Assembly (NCBI RefSeq): GCF_002813445.1
Contig: NZ_PHHD01000001.1
Coordinates: forward strand, 4,836,001 to 4,900,000
Length of the DNA stretch: 64,000 nt
Direction of reading: 5' to 3'
From: Pseudomonas tolaasii NCPPB 2192
Lineage (GTDB): Bacteria > Pseudomonadota > Gammaproteobacteria > Pseudomonadales > Pseudomonadaceae
The notes beneath the pieces are model-generated. The model was not told where the DNA came from. It did no database searches and saw only the letters and a list, made by a program, of their open reading frames with translations. Positions 8,912 through 17,428 of this stretch are shown here, one piece after another. Position 1 is the first letter of the stretch. Each line of letters begins with the position of its first letter. The position numbers and the translations under genes were made by a program.

Positions 8912-9292
8912 TCAGGCATACCCGTCGAGTACTTTCGCAGCCTCTTCATGGAGGCTGTAGCTTTTGTCGGCATTGAGAATGATCACGCCCTCGCTGCACA
9001 GACGCTTGAGCACTTCACGCACACTGAGAAACGACAATGGAATGCCCAGCTCCAGCAAATGGCTGTGCACGCCGCGTACTCCCAGGGTGCGCTTGTTGTC
9101 GGCTGCGGTAAGCAGGGCATCGATGACTTTCAGCCGTATCAGGCTGGTGCGTAGGCCAAAGCACTTGAGCAAATGGCGGATGCGCTGGTTGCCTTGCTGT
9201 TCGGGCGCTTTGCCGAACGCTTGTGGGCCGCTGCCAAAGTTCGCGTCGGCAGCCGGTGAATGTCCGTCCATGGGCAGTCTCGGGTTGTACAT
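8912..9292 (-). CDS. Fur-family-like winged-helix regulator (truncated type)
   Basis: 126 aa. The start at 9292 has GGAG seven bases upstream. Residues about 40-115 match the N-terminal winged helix of Fur proteins (LRTSLIRLKVIDALL, then a recognition-helix region PLSFLSVREVLKRL and a wing ending in SYSLHEE). The C-terminal dimerisation domain with its His/Cys metal sites is absent, and an N-terminal Gly/Pro-rich tail is present. A Fe/Zn uptake regulator name is used for such proteins, but metal sensing is doubtful without the ligands. It is divergent from pvdQ. Confidence 0.7.
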   Translation of the reverse strand: MYNPRLPMDGHSPAADANFGSGPQAFGKAPEQQGNQRIRHLLKCFGLRTSLIRLKVIDALLTAADNKRTLGVRGVHSHLLELGIPLSFLSVREVLKRLCSEGVIILNADKSYSLHEEAAKVLDGYA

Positions 9293-9448
9293 GCAAAAAC
9301 TCCTTATCAGAGCCTGATCAGGAAAATGATGGCGCTCTTGTTTAATAAGACGAACGAACGAGCAAAATCATGAAGTGCCGGATGTAGAAATTTTGTCGGT
9401 ATCGGTTTTGTCACAGCCCTGCCGCCTTGATCAAACGCATTGCGCGCC

Positions 9449-9472
9449 TAAATTATTCCCGGTTGTTTGCGT
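9449..9472 (+). promoter_or_regulatory. PvdS-type iron-starvation (IS) box upstream of pvdQ
   Basis: TAAAT at 9449-9453, 16 bp, then CGT at 9470-9472 is an exact match to the TAAAT-N16-CGT promoter used by the pyoverdine sigma factor PvdS. It lies 57 bp before the GTG start of pvdQ, which fits a short leader. Confidence 0.75.
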
Positions 9473-9529
9473 TCTTACGGTGGGGTAGCTACCCCTTGTG
9501 AGGGTGTTCAATTTGACTGTGGAGCTTGC

Positions 9530-11809
9530 GTGATTATTTCCAACGGGTTGTCCAGAGCAGGTGTGGTCGGGGTGTTGCTGGGCTTGAGCCTTGCCGCCTC
9601 GGCGCGGGAACAGGTGGCACAGGCATCGGCGGACATTCGCCGCACCACGTTCGGCGTGCCGCATATCCGCGCCAACGACGAGAGGGGCCTGGGGTTCGGT
9701 ATCGGTTACGCCTATGCCCAGGACAACCTGTGTCTGCTGGCCAATGAAGTAGTCACGGTCAATGGCGAGCGCGCCAGGTACTTCGGCCCGGACGAGGCGA
9801 CCCTGGAAGAGCGCAACAACCTTGCCAGCGATGTGTTTTTTACCTGGCTCAACACCCCGGAAGCCGTCGCTGCGTTCTGGAAGGCCCAGACGCCGCAGAT
9901 GCAGCAGCGCATTGAAGGCTATGTGGCCGGCTATAACCGCTATCTGAAAGAGCAGGGCGCGCCGAAGCACTGCCAGGCGGCGTGGGTGCGGCCACTGGTG
10001 GCTGAGGATTTGGTGAAGTTGACTCGTCGGCTTCTGGTTGAGGGCGGCGTAGGCCAATTCGCCGAAGCGTTGGTCGGCGCAACACCACCCCAAGCGACTG
10101 CAGCTGTGCAGCCCGATGCGAAAGCGTTTGAACTGGCTGCCGCCCATCAACAGCGTTTCACCCTTGATCGAGGCAGCAATGCCGTTGCGGTCGGCCGTGA
10201 TCGCTCATTCAACGGCCGTGGCATGCTGCTGGCCAATCCGCATTTTCCGTGGGTGGGCGGCATGCGTTTTTATGAAATGCACCTGACCATTCCCGGCCAG
10301 CTCGACGTGATGGGGGCCGCATTGCCGGGCTTGCCGGTGATCAACATCGGATTCAACCAGCACGTGGCCTGGACCCACACTGTCGACACCTCGAAGCATT
10401 TCACCCTGTACCGTCTGACACTGGATCCCAAAAACGCCACCCACTACCTGCTGGACGGCAAATCCATCGCCATGGAGCAAACCCCGGTGAAGGTGCAGGT
10501 CAAGCAGCCGGACGGCAGCCTTAAAGACGTCACCCATACCGTTTACAGCTCGCAATTCGGCCCTGTGGTGCAATGGCCGGGCAAGCTGGATTGGGACAGC
10601 CACCACGCCTTCAGCCTGCGGGATGCCAACCTCGGCAATGACCGCGTGTTGCAACAGTGGTACGCGATGAACCGCGCCGCCAGCCTCAAGGAGCTGCAAG
10701 CCTCGGTGCACACGCTGCAAGGCATCCCGTGGGTCAACACCCTGGCCGCCGATGACACGGGCCAGAGCCTGTATATGAACCTGTCGGTGGTGCCCAACGT
10801 TAGCGCCGCCAAACTCGCGCAATGCGGCGACCCACGTGCGGGCCTGCAGATGATCATGCTCGATGGCGCCCACAGTGCCTGCGCCTGGGATATCGACCCG
10901 CGTGCCGCGCAACCCGGTATTTTCCCGGCCGACCAGCTGCCGCAATTGGAGCGCACCGATTATGTGCAGCACTCCAACGACTCGGCGTGGCTGGCCAACC
11001 CCAAGGCGCCGCTGACCGGTTTCTCTCCGGTGATCAGCCAGGATCACATCGGCCTCGGCCCGCGTGCACGTTTTGCCGTGCAGCGCCTGCAGGCGCTGGA
11101 AAAGCAGCCGATCAACGTGGCGGATTTGCAAAACATGGTCATGGACAACGAGGTGTACCTCGCAGGCCAGGTCATGCCCGACCTCCTGGCGTTCTGTACC
11201 AAACACCTTGGCGCTGACGCCGCCACTTTGCAGCCTCTGTGCACCAGCCTGAAAAACTGGGACCAGCGCGCGAACCTCGACAGCGGCTTGGGTCTGGTGC
11301 ATTTCATCAATCTGGTGGCGCACCTGCAGCAAATCCCCGACGCCTGGCGCGTGGCCTTCGACCCGGCACAGCCCCTGACCACGCCAAATGGCCTGGCCAT
11401 CGACCGCGAACCCGTAGCCAAAGCATTGCGCCAGGCGATGCTGGCTTCCATCGCAGACGTCGCCAAGCTTGACGCCAAACAATGGGGCGACATCCAGGTT
11501 TCCGGCCAAATCCCCATCCACGGCGGCCCGCAGGAACTGGGCATCTACAACGCCATGCAAACCGTGCCCCGCGCCGACGGCAAACGTGAAGTGGTCAGCG
11601 GCAGCAGCTACCTGCAAATCGTCACCTTCGACGACAAAGGCCCTCAAGCGATCGGCGTGCTGGCCTTCTCCGAATCCAGCGACCCCGAATCGAAATATTC
11701 CAGGGACGAGACCCAGGCCTTCTCCGAGAAAAAACTGCGCCCGCTGCCGTTCACGGAGGCTCAAATCAAGGCCGACCCGCAATACAGCCACCAGCTCATC
11801 AAGGAGTAG
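9530..11809 (+). CDS. pvdQ: acyl-homoserine lactone acylase / pyoverdine-maturation acylase PvdQ
   Basis: 759 aa N-terminal nucleophile hydrolase, matching P. aeruginosa PvdQ in length (762 aa) and throughout in sequence. I start it at the GTG at 9530 because GGAG lies five bases before it and a signal peptide follows (LSRAGVVGVLLGLSLAASA). The alpha chain begins ADIRRTTFGVPHIRA. The autocleavage site and nucleophile are in LDRGSNAVAVG, Ser216 being the new beta-chain N-terminus. It acts in the periplasm to remove the acyl chain from pyoverdine precursors and can hydrolyse long-chain AHL signals. An IS box upstream places it under iron-starvation control. Confidence 0.93.
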   Translation: MIISNGLSRAGVVGVLLGLSLAASAREQVAQASADIRRTTFGVPHIRANDERGLGFGIGYAYAQDNLCLLANEVVTVNGERARYFGPDEATLEERNNLASDVFFTWLNTPEAVAAFWKAQTPQMQQRIEGYVAGYNRYLKEQGAPKHCQAAWVRPLVAEDLVKLTRRLLVEGGVGQFAEALVGATPPQATAAVQPDAKAFELAAAHQQRFTLDRGSNAVAVGRDRSFNGRGMLLANPHFPWVGGMRFYEMHLTIPGQLDVMGAALPGLPVINIGFNQHVAWTHTVDTSKHFTLYRLTLDPKNATHYLLDGKSIAMEQTPVKVQVKQPDGSLKDVTHTVYSSQFGPVVQWPGKLDWDSHHAFSLRDANLGNDRVLQQWYAMNRAASLKELQASVHTLQGIPWVNTLAADDTGQSLYMNLSVVPNVSAAKLAQCGDPRAGLQMIMLDGAHSACAWDIDPRAAQPGIFPADQLPQLERTDYVQHSNDSAWLANPKAPLTGFSPVISQDHIGLGPRARFAVQRLQALEKQPINVADLQNMVMDNEVYLAGQVMPDLLAFCTKHLGADAATLQPLCTSLKNWDQRANLDSGLGLVHFINLVAHLQQIPDAWRVAFDPAQPLTTPNGLAIDREPVAKALRQAMLASIADVAKLDAKQWGDIQVSGQIPIHGGPQELGIYNAMQTVPRADGKREVVSGSSYLQIVTFDDKGPQAIGVLAFSESSDPESKYSRDETQAFSEKKLRPLPFTEAQIKADPQYSHQLIKE

Positions 11810-11819
11810 GGCAGCCACG

Positions 11820-11865
11820 CAACCCCTTGATGCCAATACGAAATATTTTTGAAATCAAGGGGTTG
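11820..11865 (+). terminator. 12-bp inverted repeat after pvdQ (probable terminator)
   Basis: CAACCCCTTGAT (11820-11831) pairs perfectly with ATCAAGGGGTTG (11854-11865) across a 22-nt AT-rich loop, 10 bp after the pvdQ stop. There is no U-run, so termination strength is uncertain. The right arm overlaps the -35 of the tRNA-Cys promoter. Confidence 0.5.
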
Positions 11866-11891
11866 CAGGCAAAAGCAAATGAGTACATAAT
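11863..11891 (+). promoter_or_regulatory. sigma70 promoter for tRNA-Cys
   Basis: TTGCAG at 11863-11868, a 17-bp spacer, and CATAAT at 11886-11891 followed by a GC-rich discriminator (GGCGCCC). This is the only strong promoter upstream of the tRNA and implies a leader of roughly 120 nt. Confidence 0.6.
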
Positions 11892-12021
11892 GGCGCCCAT
11901 CGAACGCAACGAAGCATTAAAAACTTCAATGTATTCAATGAGTTAGAGTAGAGGCAGGCTTCACGAAGCCACTCAAGTTCATATGCGGTGAATGTCAGCA
12001 GTCAGGACATTGATCGTTTGA

Positions 12022-12095
12022 GGCCGAGTAGCAAAATGGTTATGCAGCGGATTGCAAATCCGCCTACGCCGGTTCGATTCCGACCTCGGCCTCCA
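12022..12095 (+). tRNA. tRNA-Cys (GCA)
   Basis: 74 nt including an encoded CCA. The acceptor stem is GGCCGAG/CTCGGCC, the anticodon loop TTGCAAA gives anticodon GCA, and the T-loop is GGTTCGATTCC. The layout matches E. coli tRNA-Cys closely. Confidence 0.97.
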
Positions 12096-12101
12096 CTCTT
12101 G

Positions 12102-12135
12102 AAAACCCCGTAGATTAGCGTCTACGGGGTTTTTT
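12102..12135 (+). terminator. Rho-independent terminator of tRNA-Cys
   Basis: ACCCCGTAGA and TCTACGGGGT form a stem with loop TTAGCG, flanked by an A-run and followed by T6. It lies 7 bp after the tRNA. Confidence 0.9.
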
Positions 12136-12230
12136 ATTGCCTGTGATTTAAGAATAGTTCCGCAACTTTTGACATGCATTCCGTAAGCTGGCCAAGTGAC
12201 TGTAGAGTTGCCATTTTCCGGGAGACGGAT

Positions 12231-12572
12231 ATGAAAATCGGCTTGGTGATTTTAGTTGCAACCCTGCTCACGGCTTGCGCCGACAGCGGACCGATAAAAG
12301 TCGGGCCCGATACTTACACTATTTCAACTCGCGTTCCCTTGGGTGGGCCTGCTTCAGCGAAAGGTCAGGCGCTGAAAGAGGCGAATGTATTTTGCGAGTC
12401 CCAGGGGCGTGAAATTCTGCTTGATCACATGCAGGCGAGCGAATGTGCGTTGCATGGCGGCTGTGGTGAGGCAGAGATATTTTTCTTCTGTATGGCCAAA
12501 GGTGACCCGCAATTGAAACGCCAAAGCTACAGCCCTGATCCAACGCAAAAAATTGAAATCGATCAACGATGA
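12231..12572 (+). CDS. small putative lipoprotein
   Basis: 113 aa. The ATG at 12231 is preceded by GGGAGACGGAT. The N-terminus MKIGLVILVATLLTAC ends in a lipobox (LTAC, Cys16), so it should be lipidated and anchored in the cell envelope. The mature part is rich in Cys (ANVFCES, SECALHGGCGE, FFFCMAKG), suggesting disulfides. The tail is hydrophilic. Its function is unknown. It stands alone between tRNA-Cys and the next small gene. Confidence 0.75.
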   Translation: MKIGLVILVATLLTACADSGPIKVGPDTYTISTRVPLGGPASAKGQALKEANVFCESQGREILLDHMQASECALHGGCGEAEIFFFCMAKGDPQLKRQSYSPDPTQKIEIDQR

Positions 12573-12669
12573 ATTTCACCTTTTCTCTCGATTTCAAGGA
12601 CCGAAAAAACCAGGTCAGATCACATAACAATACTGCCCCTAACACTTCATCGAATAAGGACATCGATTA

Positions 12670-12963
12670 ATGAAAGCCCTCGCAGAACTCTCCTTTGAAT
12701 TCATCTGGCATCTGATGTTTACCGAGGAAGACTACCTTGAACTGGATTTCGCCACGCGTTGGTTGTCTTCTCTGGGGGAGTACGTAAATGCCATGACCGA
12801 AGAGGAAAAAGCGGCGCTTGCCGAGGTAGCCAAGGCGCGGCAGGCGCGGTGGCTGGCGCCGCCGGATGAGCATGGTTTCAGTCGAAGAAGCCAAGTGACC
12901 GAAGAACAGAAAGCCTTTCTTGACGACTTGATTACAGGTGCGTTTTACGCCCAGTTCGATTGA
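12670..12963 (+). CDS. hypothetical acidic protein
   Basis: 97 aa with AAGGACATCGATTA before the ATG. It is helical and acidic (FTEEDYLELDF, MTEEEKAALAEVAKARQ) with no signal peptide or membrane segment. The body resembles small conserved hypotheticals of Pseudomonas; I cannot assign a function. Confidence 0.65.
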   Translation: MKALAELSFEFIWHLMFTEEDYLELDFATRWLSSLGEYVNAMTEEEKAALAEVAKARQARWLAPPDEHGFSRRSQVTEEQKAFLDDLITGAFYAQFD

Positions 12964-12992
12964 ACGTTGAACTCATAAAATGCGAGCAACGT

Positions 12993-13250
12993 TCAGTTCT
13001 CCAGCCCGGCCCTGACGATACGTTGCTCTTTCGCTTCACGCGCATAGTCAGCCAGCTTCTCCTGCTGCGCTACCAACAACCCGCACACCTTCATCAACGC
13101 CGCCACTTCATCCGGCGTCTTGCCGGCGCTTGCCATCGCCGTCAGTTCAACCACTGACCAGCCGATCACGGCCGCGGCATCTTCCAGGTCGTAAAACAGT
13201 GCTTGTTGGGCCGTTCTCGGGCCATCGAGATCTCGTATCACAGCGTCCAC
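12993..13250 (-). CDS. hypothetical helical protein
   Basis: 85 aa from a GTG (13250) that lies inside the last codons of the upstream outer-membrane efflux gene, a 13-nt overlap suggesting coupled translation. The protein is helical and Ala-rich (VVELTAMASAGKTPDEVAALM). No membrane segment or known motif is visible. It could be the fourth member of the efflux operon, but nothing in it indicates transport. Confidence 0.55.
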   Translation of the reverse strand: MDAVIRDLDGPRTAQQALFYDLEDAAAVIGWSVVELTAMASAGKTPDEVAALMKVCGLLVAQQEKLADYAREAKEQRIVRAGLEN

Positions 13251-14662
13251 CCCAGTCCCAGCGCCTTGTGCAACGACGCAAAATCTTTCAGTAGCTCTGC
13301 ATCTCCGGAAATCCGGCTTTCCTGGGCCTGATAACGGGTGCGTTCGGCATCCAGCCAGTCCAGTGTACTCGCGGTGCCGGCCCGGTAGCGCTGGCGGGTG
13401 AGGTCTGCGGCGCGGATGGCCGAGGCTTCCACGTTGCGCAGCAGCACCACGTTCTGGCGCTGGTGACCGTAGCGCGCCAAGGCCACGTCGGCATCGCGCA
13501 AGGCCGTCAGCACGGTGCTTTTATATTGCGCGAGCGCTTCATCGCGGCCGGCTTCGGCGCCTTTTACGCTGGCGGCGACGCGCCCGAAATCCAGGGCGTT
13601 CCAGGACAGGCGCGGCAGGATCAGCCAGGTGCCGTTGTCTTTGCGCGCCAAGTGGCCAGGGTCGCCGGCGGAGAAGGAGAGGTCGCCCATCAGGCTGAGT
13701 TTGGGGAACCAGTCGGCGGTTTTTTCGCCGATTTGGGCGTTGGCGGACGCCAGTTTGCGCTCGGCCATGCGGATGTCGGGGCGGGCTTTGAGCAGCGCAG
13801 CGGGGTCGGCCAGCGGGACTTGGCTGGGGATTGAGGGCAGGGCACGGGCGGTGGCGAGTTGACCATCCAGTTCGCCGGGCTCCCGACCACACAGCAGGCC
13901 GAGCTGGTCGAGGGATTCAACGATGGCGGCTTGCAAAGGCAGGCGTTGAGCCTGGGTGTTTTCCGCCTGGGTCAGCACCTGTTCAAGCTGCAGTTGTGAG
14001 GCGACGCCACGGCTGCGCCGTTGCTGAGTGAGGTCCAGTGCCTGGTTTTCGATGTCGACACTGGCGTCCACCAGCGCCAACCGCGCCTGCTGGTCGCGCA
14101 GATCGGTATAGGCCTGGACGATTTCGGCCGCCAGTTGCACCTGGGCGTCTGCCAGTTGGGCCTGTGAGGCGTCGGCCTCTGCCTGCGCGGCCTCGACGGC
14201 GCGGCGGGTTCCACCGAACAGGTCGGCTTCCCAGCTGGCGTCGAAACCGGCGAGGTACAGGCTCAACGGGCCGCGCCCGCCACCGCTGTTGCCGCCGCCC
14301 AGCGCAGAGGTGTCGGGCGAACGCAGCCTGAGCATCGCCGCGTCACCCGTGACTTTGGGCATTGCGTTGGCGCTGGCACCGCTGAGGCTGGCGCGGGACT
14401 GTTTTAAGCGTGCCTGGGCGGTGGCGATATCCGGGCTGTTTTGCAGGGCGTGGTCGACCAATTCGTTGAGCTTCGCATCGCCGAGGGTCCGCCACCACTG
14501 GGCGACGGCGGGCGCGACCTGCGCGGCCTTGTCAGCGTGGGGCAGTTGCCCGGCTGCCAGGGTTTTCGGCGCAACATCCGGCGCGCCCTTGTAGTCCGGG
14601 CCAACCGTGCAGGCGGACAGCAGGCCGACGGTCAGGAGCAGGGGAAAGGAGCGAACAATCAT
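13238..14662 (-). CDS. outer-membrane efflux lipoprotein (OprM/NodT family)
   Basis: 474 aa. The ATG at 14662 gives a lipoprotein signal MIVRSFPLLLTVGLLSAC (lipobox LSAC). Two TolC-type repeats follow: helices with ANAMPKVTG and SWEADLFGGTRRAVEAA in the first half, and LKARPDIRMAERKLASAN plus RLSWNALDFGR in the second. It forms the trimeric outer-membrane channel for the adjacent EmrA/EmrB pair. The start lies 2 nt after the stop of the MFS gene, so the three genes form one operon. Confidence 0.9.
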   Translation of the reverse strand: MIVRSFPLLLTVGLLSACTVGPDYKGAPDVAPKTLAAGQLPHADKAAQVAPAVAQWWRTLGDAKLNELVDHALQNSPDIATAQARLKQSRASLSGASANAMPKVTGDAAMLRLRSPDTSALGGGNSGGGRGPLSLYLAGFDASWEADLFGGTRRAVEAAQAEADASQAQLADAQVQLAAEIVQAYTDLRDQQARLALVDASVDIENQALDLTQQRRSRGVASQLQLEQVLTQAENTQAQRLPLQAAIVESLDQLGLLCGREPGELDGQLATARALPSIPSQVPLADPAALLKARPDIRMAERKLASANAQIGEKTADWFPKLSLMGDLSFSAGDPGHLARKDNGTWLILPRLSWNALDFGRVAASVKGAEAGRDEALAQYKSTVLTALRDADVALARYGHQRQNVVLLRNVEASAIRAADLTRQRYRAGTASTLDWLDAERTRYQAQESRISGDAELLKDFASLHKALGLGWTL

Positions 14663-14664
14663 GG

Positions 14665-16227
14665 TTATACCCTGCGTTTTTTCAGGATGAAAATCAGGGG
14701 CAGGCACGCGAGCATTGCCAGGCCCAGTACATAAAACGAGTCGTTGTAGGCCATGACCGAGGCCTGCCGCGCGATGTCATTGGCCATCTGCGCCAGTGCC
14801 TGCATCGGCGCGCTGGAAGGGTCGCCCGCCTGCGCCAGGTAGCTGGCGGTACTGCTTGCGATGTGGTCCTGCGTCAATTGGCTGTTGGCCAGAATGCCTT
14901 CGCGCAGCCTGTCGTCATGAAAATGACTGCGCCGGTCCATCAGCACGCCAAGCAGGGCCAGGCCGATGGTGCCGCCCAGGTTGCGCGACATGTTGTACAG
15001 CCCGGCCGCATCACCGGCGTGCTGGGTTTCGACGGCACGCATCGACAATTGGCTGAGGGGCATCATCACCAGAATTTGCCCGAAGCCGCGCAGCAGCTGT
15101 GACCAGATGAAGTCATGGCCGACGCTATCGGCCGTCAATGCGGTATCGACATAACAACTGGCCCAGTACAGCAGAAGGCCAGCGCCGACCATCCAGCGCA
15201 GGTCGTAGCGGCCGAGCATTCTCGGTAAAACGGGCATCAGCAAAAACGCCGGAATGCCCGAGAGCAGCATGATCGAACCGGATTGTTGTGCGTTGTAGCC
15301 AGACAAAATGCCAAGAAATTGCGGTACCAGGTACGCCGTACCGTAGATCCCCGCGCCGACGGCGGTACCAATCAACAGCACGCTGCCAAAGCTTTTGTTT
15401 AGCACCAATTGCAGGCGCAGAATGGGCGTACTCGAGCGAAATTGCCCCACGGCAATCAGGAAGAACCCCACCACGGTGGCGATACTCAGCCAGGTGATCA
15501 TCAACGAATCAAACCAGTGTTCACGCTGGCCTTCTTCCAGCACCACCGTGAGCGAACTCAAGCCCATGGCCAGGCCGAGAATGCCCAGCCAGTCGGCGCT
15601 GATAAAGCGCTGCAGGTTCATGCGCTCGGTGGGCAGGCCGGTAATCAACAAGGTAATCAGCGCAATGCTGATGGGCAGGTTGAGAAAAAAGCACCATCGC
15701 CAGTTGATGTTTTCCGTGAGCCAGCCGCCGATCACCGGGCCCAGTAACGGGCCGAGAATCACCGTCATGCCGAACATCGTGGTGCCGATTGCCAATTGGT
15801 GCGGCGGCAGGCGGGTGCGCACAATGGTTTGCGCGGTCGGGATCATCGCACCGCCGGCAAAACCCTGGCCGATGCGCCCGGCGATCATCATGCCCAGGCT
15901 GGAAGACAGGCCGCAGAACATTGAAAACACGGTGAACATCATGGCCGTGCCGATCAGGAATCGCCGAAGGCCGAACACCCGCGTCAGCCAGGCGGCGAGG
16001 GGGATCATGACGATTTCCGACATCAGGTAGCCGGTGGCAATCCAGGTGCCTTCGGTGCCTGTAGCGCCGATCTGGCCCTGGATCTGCGGCAAGGCCGAGT
16101 TGGTGATCGACACGTCCAGCGTCGCCAGCAAGGCGCCCAGCGCGCCGGCGGCCACGGCGATCCAGTCTGTCAGCGAGGCGTTGCGCGGTTTCTCGGCGGC
16201 CACGTCGGCCATCAACGCTTCAGCCAT
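14665..16227 (-). CDS. DHA2-family MFS drug exporter (EmrB type)
   Basis: 520 aa inner-membrane proton antiporter with about 14 hydrophobic segments. Family marks include LATLDVSITNSALPQIQGQ in TM1, GLRRFLIGTAMMF in loop 2-3, and the antiporter motif region GPLLGPVIGGWLTENINWRW. It works with the periplasmic adaptor encoded upstream (8-nt overlap) and the OprM-like channel downstream to extrude toxic organics across both membranes. Substrates are unknown. Confidence 0.92.
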   Translation of the reverse strand: MAEALMADVAAEKPRNASLTDWIAVAAGALGALLATLDVSITNSALPQIQGQIGATGTEGTWIATGYLMSEIVMIPLAAWLTRVFGLRRFLIGTAMMFTVFSMFCGLSSSLGMMIAGRIGQGFAGGAMIPTAQTIVRTRLPPHQLAIGTTMFGMTVILGPLLGPVIGGWLTENINWRWCFFLNLPISIALITLLITGLPTERMNLQRFISADWLGILGLAMGLSSLTVVLEEGQREHWFDSLMITWLSIATVVGFFLIAVGQFRSSTPILRLQLVLNKSFGSVLLIGTAVGAGIYGTAYLVPQFLGILSGYNAQQSGSIMLLSGIPAFLLMPVLPRMLGRYDLRWMVGAGLLLYWASCYVDTALTADSVGHDFIWSQLLRGFGQILVMMPLSQLSMRAVETQHAGDAAGLYNMSRNLGGTIGLALLGVLMDRRSHFHDDRLREGILANSQLTQDHIASSTASYLAQAGDPSSAPMQALAQMANDIARQASVMAYNDSFYVLGLAMLACLPLIFILKKRRV

Positions 16228-17329
16228 GATGGGCGTCTGCGGCGGTGGTGCGGGTGTCGACCTCGACAGTCGCGGACAGGCCCGGCATCAATGCCACGCG
16301 CACGTCATCGGGTATATCCAGGGCGATGCGCACCGGCACACGCTGCACGATTTTGGTGAAGTTGCCGGTGGCGTTTGACGGTGGCAGCAACGCGAATTGC
16401 GCGCCGGTGCCGGGAGACAGGCTGTCGATATGGCCTTGCAGGTCGCGGCCGGGCAGGGCGTCGACATGCACGGTCACGGTCTGGCCGGGGCGCATCTCGC
16501 CGATCTGGGTTTCCTTGTAGTTGGCGGTTAGGTAGATCGCGCTGATGGGCACCACGGTCAGCAGGCGTGTGCCCGGCTGCACGTACTGGCCGACGCGTAC
16601 GCCACGGTCGGCGACGCGACCGTCCAGCGGGCTGCGAATTACCGCGTCGTCCACGTCGAGCTGGCTTTGCGCTTCGCTGGCCTTTGCCACGCCGAGCTGG
16701 GCCTGTGCCTGTTTGAGTTGGGCCTGGAGCGTGCCGTAGCGGGTCTGGCTGGACGCCAGCGCCGCTTGTTTGGCCGCGACTGTGCTGCGCGCTTGTGCCA
16801 GTTGGTTAGTGAGTTGGGCCAAGTGTTCTTCCGGCTCGGCGCCGGAGCGGGCCAGCGGAGCGTAACGCGCCACTTCCGTTTGCGCGTGGCGGGCGTCGGC
16901 TTCGGCGCCTTGCAGTTGGGCGCGGGCCTCGGCGATGGTCGAATCCTGCTGCACCAGGTCGGCCTGGGCTTTGGCGAAATCGGCGTTGCGTGCGGCGATG
17001 GTGGCATTGGCTTCGTCGCTGACGGCCTGGTATTTACGCGCATCCAGACGCACCAGCACGTCGCCGCGCTTGACGTTCTGGTTGTCGCTAACCAGCACGT
17101 CGGCCACGTAGCCACTGATTTTCGGCGCGACGCTGATGCTGTCGGCCTGCAGGTAGGCGTCGTCGGTGGTTTCGATGAACCGCCCGTGGACCCACCACCA
17201 GGTGCCCCAGCCGAGGCCGATCAACAGCGCAACAATGCCCACCGTCAGGAGGACGCGTCGAGCTTTGCCGCGCTGGCCGTTGACGGTGTCTTCAGGAACG
17301 ACCTGAGGCGAGGGAGGTGCAGCGGACAT
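16220..17329 (-). CDS. HlyD/EmrA-family periplasmic adaptor
   Basis: 369 aa. The ATG at 17329 is chosen over the GTG at 17338 because GGAG lies 8 nt before it. A single N-terminal membrane anchor (about residues 27-47, RRVLLTVGIVALLIGLGW) is followed by the lipoyl half VAPKISGYVADVLVSDNQ, a long coiled coil (about 90-210), the second half VIRSPLDGRVADRGVRVGQ, and the beta-barrel. It bridges the EmrB-like pump and the outer-membrane channel. It is the first gene of the operon, divergent from the TetR gene. Confidence 0.9.
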   Translation of the reverse strand: MSAAPPSPQVVPEDTVNGQRGKARRVLLTVGIVALLIGLGWGTWWWVHGRFIETTDDAYLQADSISVAPKISGYVADVLVSDNQNVKRGDVLVRLDARKYQAVSDEANATIAARNADFAKAQADLVQQDSTIAEARAQLQGAEADARHAQTEVARYAPLARSGAEPEEHLAQLTNQLAQARSTVAAKQAALASSQTRYGTLQAQLKQAQAQLGVAKASEAQSQLDVDDAVIRSPLDGRVADRGVRVGQYVQPGTRLLTVVPISAIYLTANYKETQIGEMRPGQTVTVHVDALPGRDLQGHIDSLSPGTGAQFALLPPSNATGNFTKIVQRVPVRIALDIPDDVRVALMPGLSATVEVDTRTTAADAHHG

Positions 17330-17428
17330 CGAGGTCACTCCAGATTTATATCGGTTGGAATAAATTCTATTTTTCGCGAATTTTTGTCAACTGGTATATT
17401 TTGGTCCGGTATCGGAAGGGAGTTGCAC

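Noticed and set aside
10205..11836. 543-codon reverse frame opposite pvdQ
   Set aside because: It has no motif, is rich in His/Gly/Val typical of antisense reading, and lies on a confident PvdQ gene.
12022..12095. tRNA-Cys as integration site of a mobile island
   Set aside because: No integrase, no repeat of the tRNA 3' end downstream that I could see, and the flanking genes look like ordinary chromosome.
17367..17386. TTCGCGAA palindrome as a definite TetR operator
   Set aside because: Only 8 bp are symmetric and many such octamers occur by chance; it is mentioned with the TetR gene but not listed as a site.
16667..17428. N-terminal extension of the TetR regulator
   Set aside because: The extra 254 codons are antisense to the HlyD-like gene. 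The TetR HTH and a ribosome site support the start at 17429.
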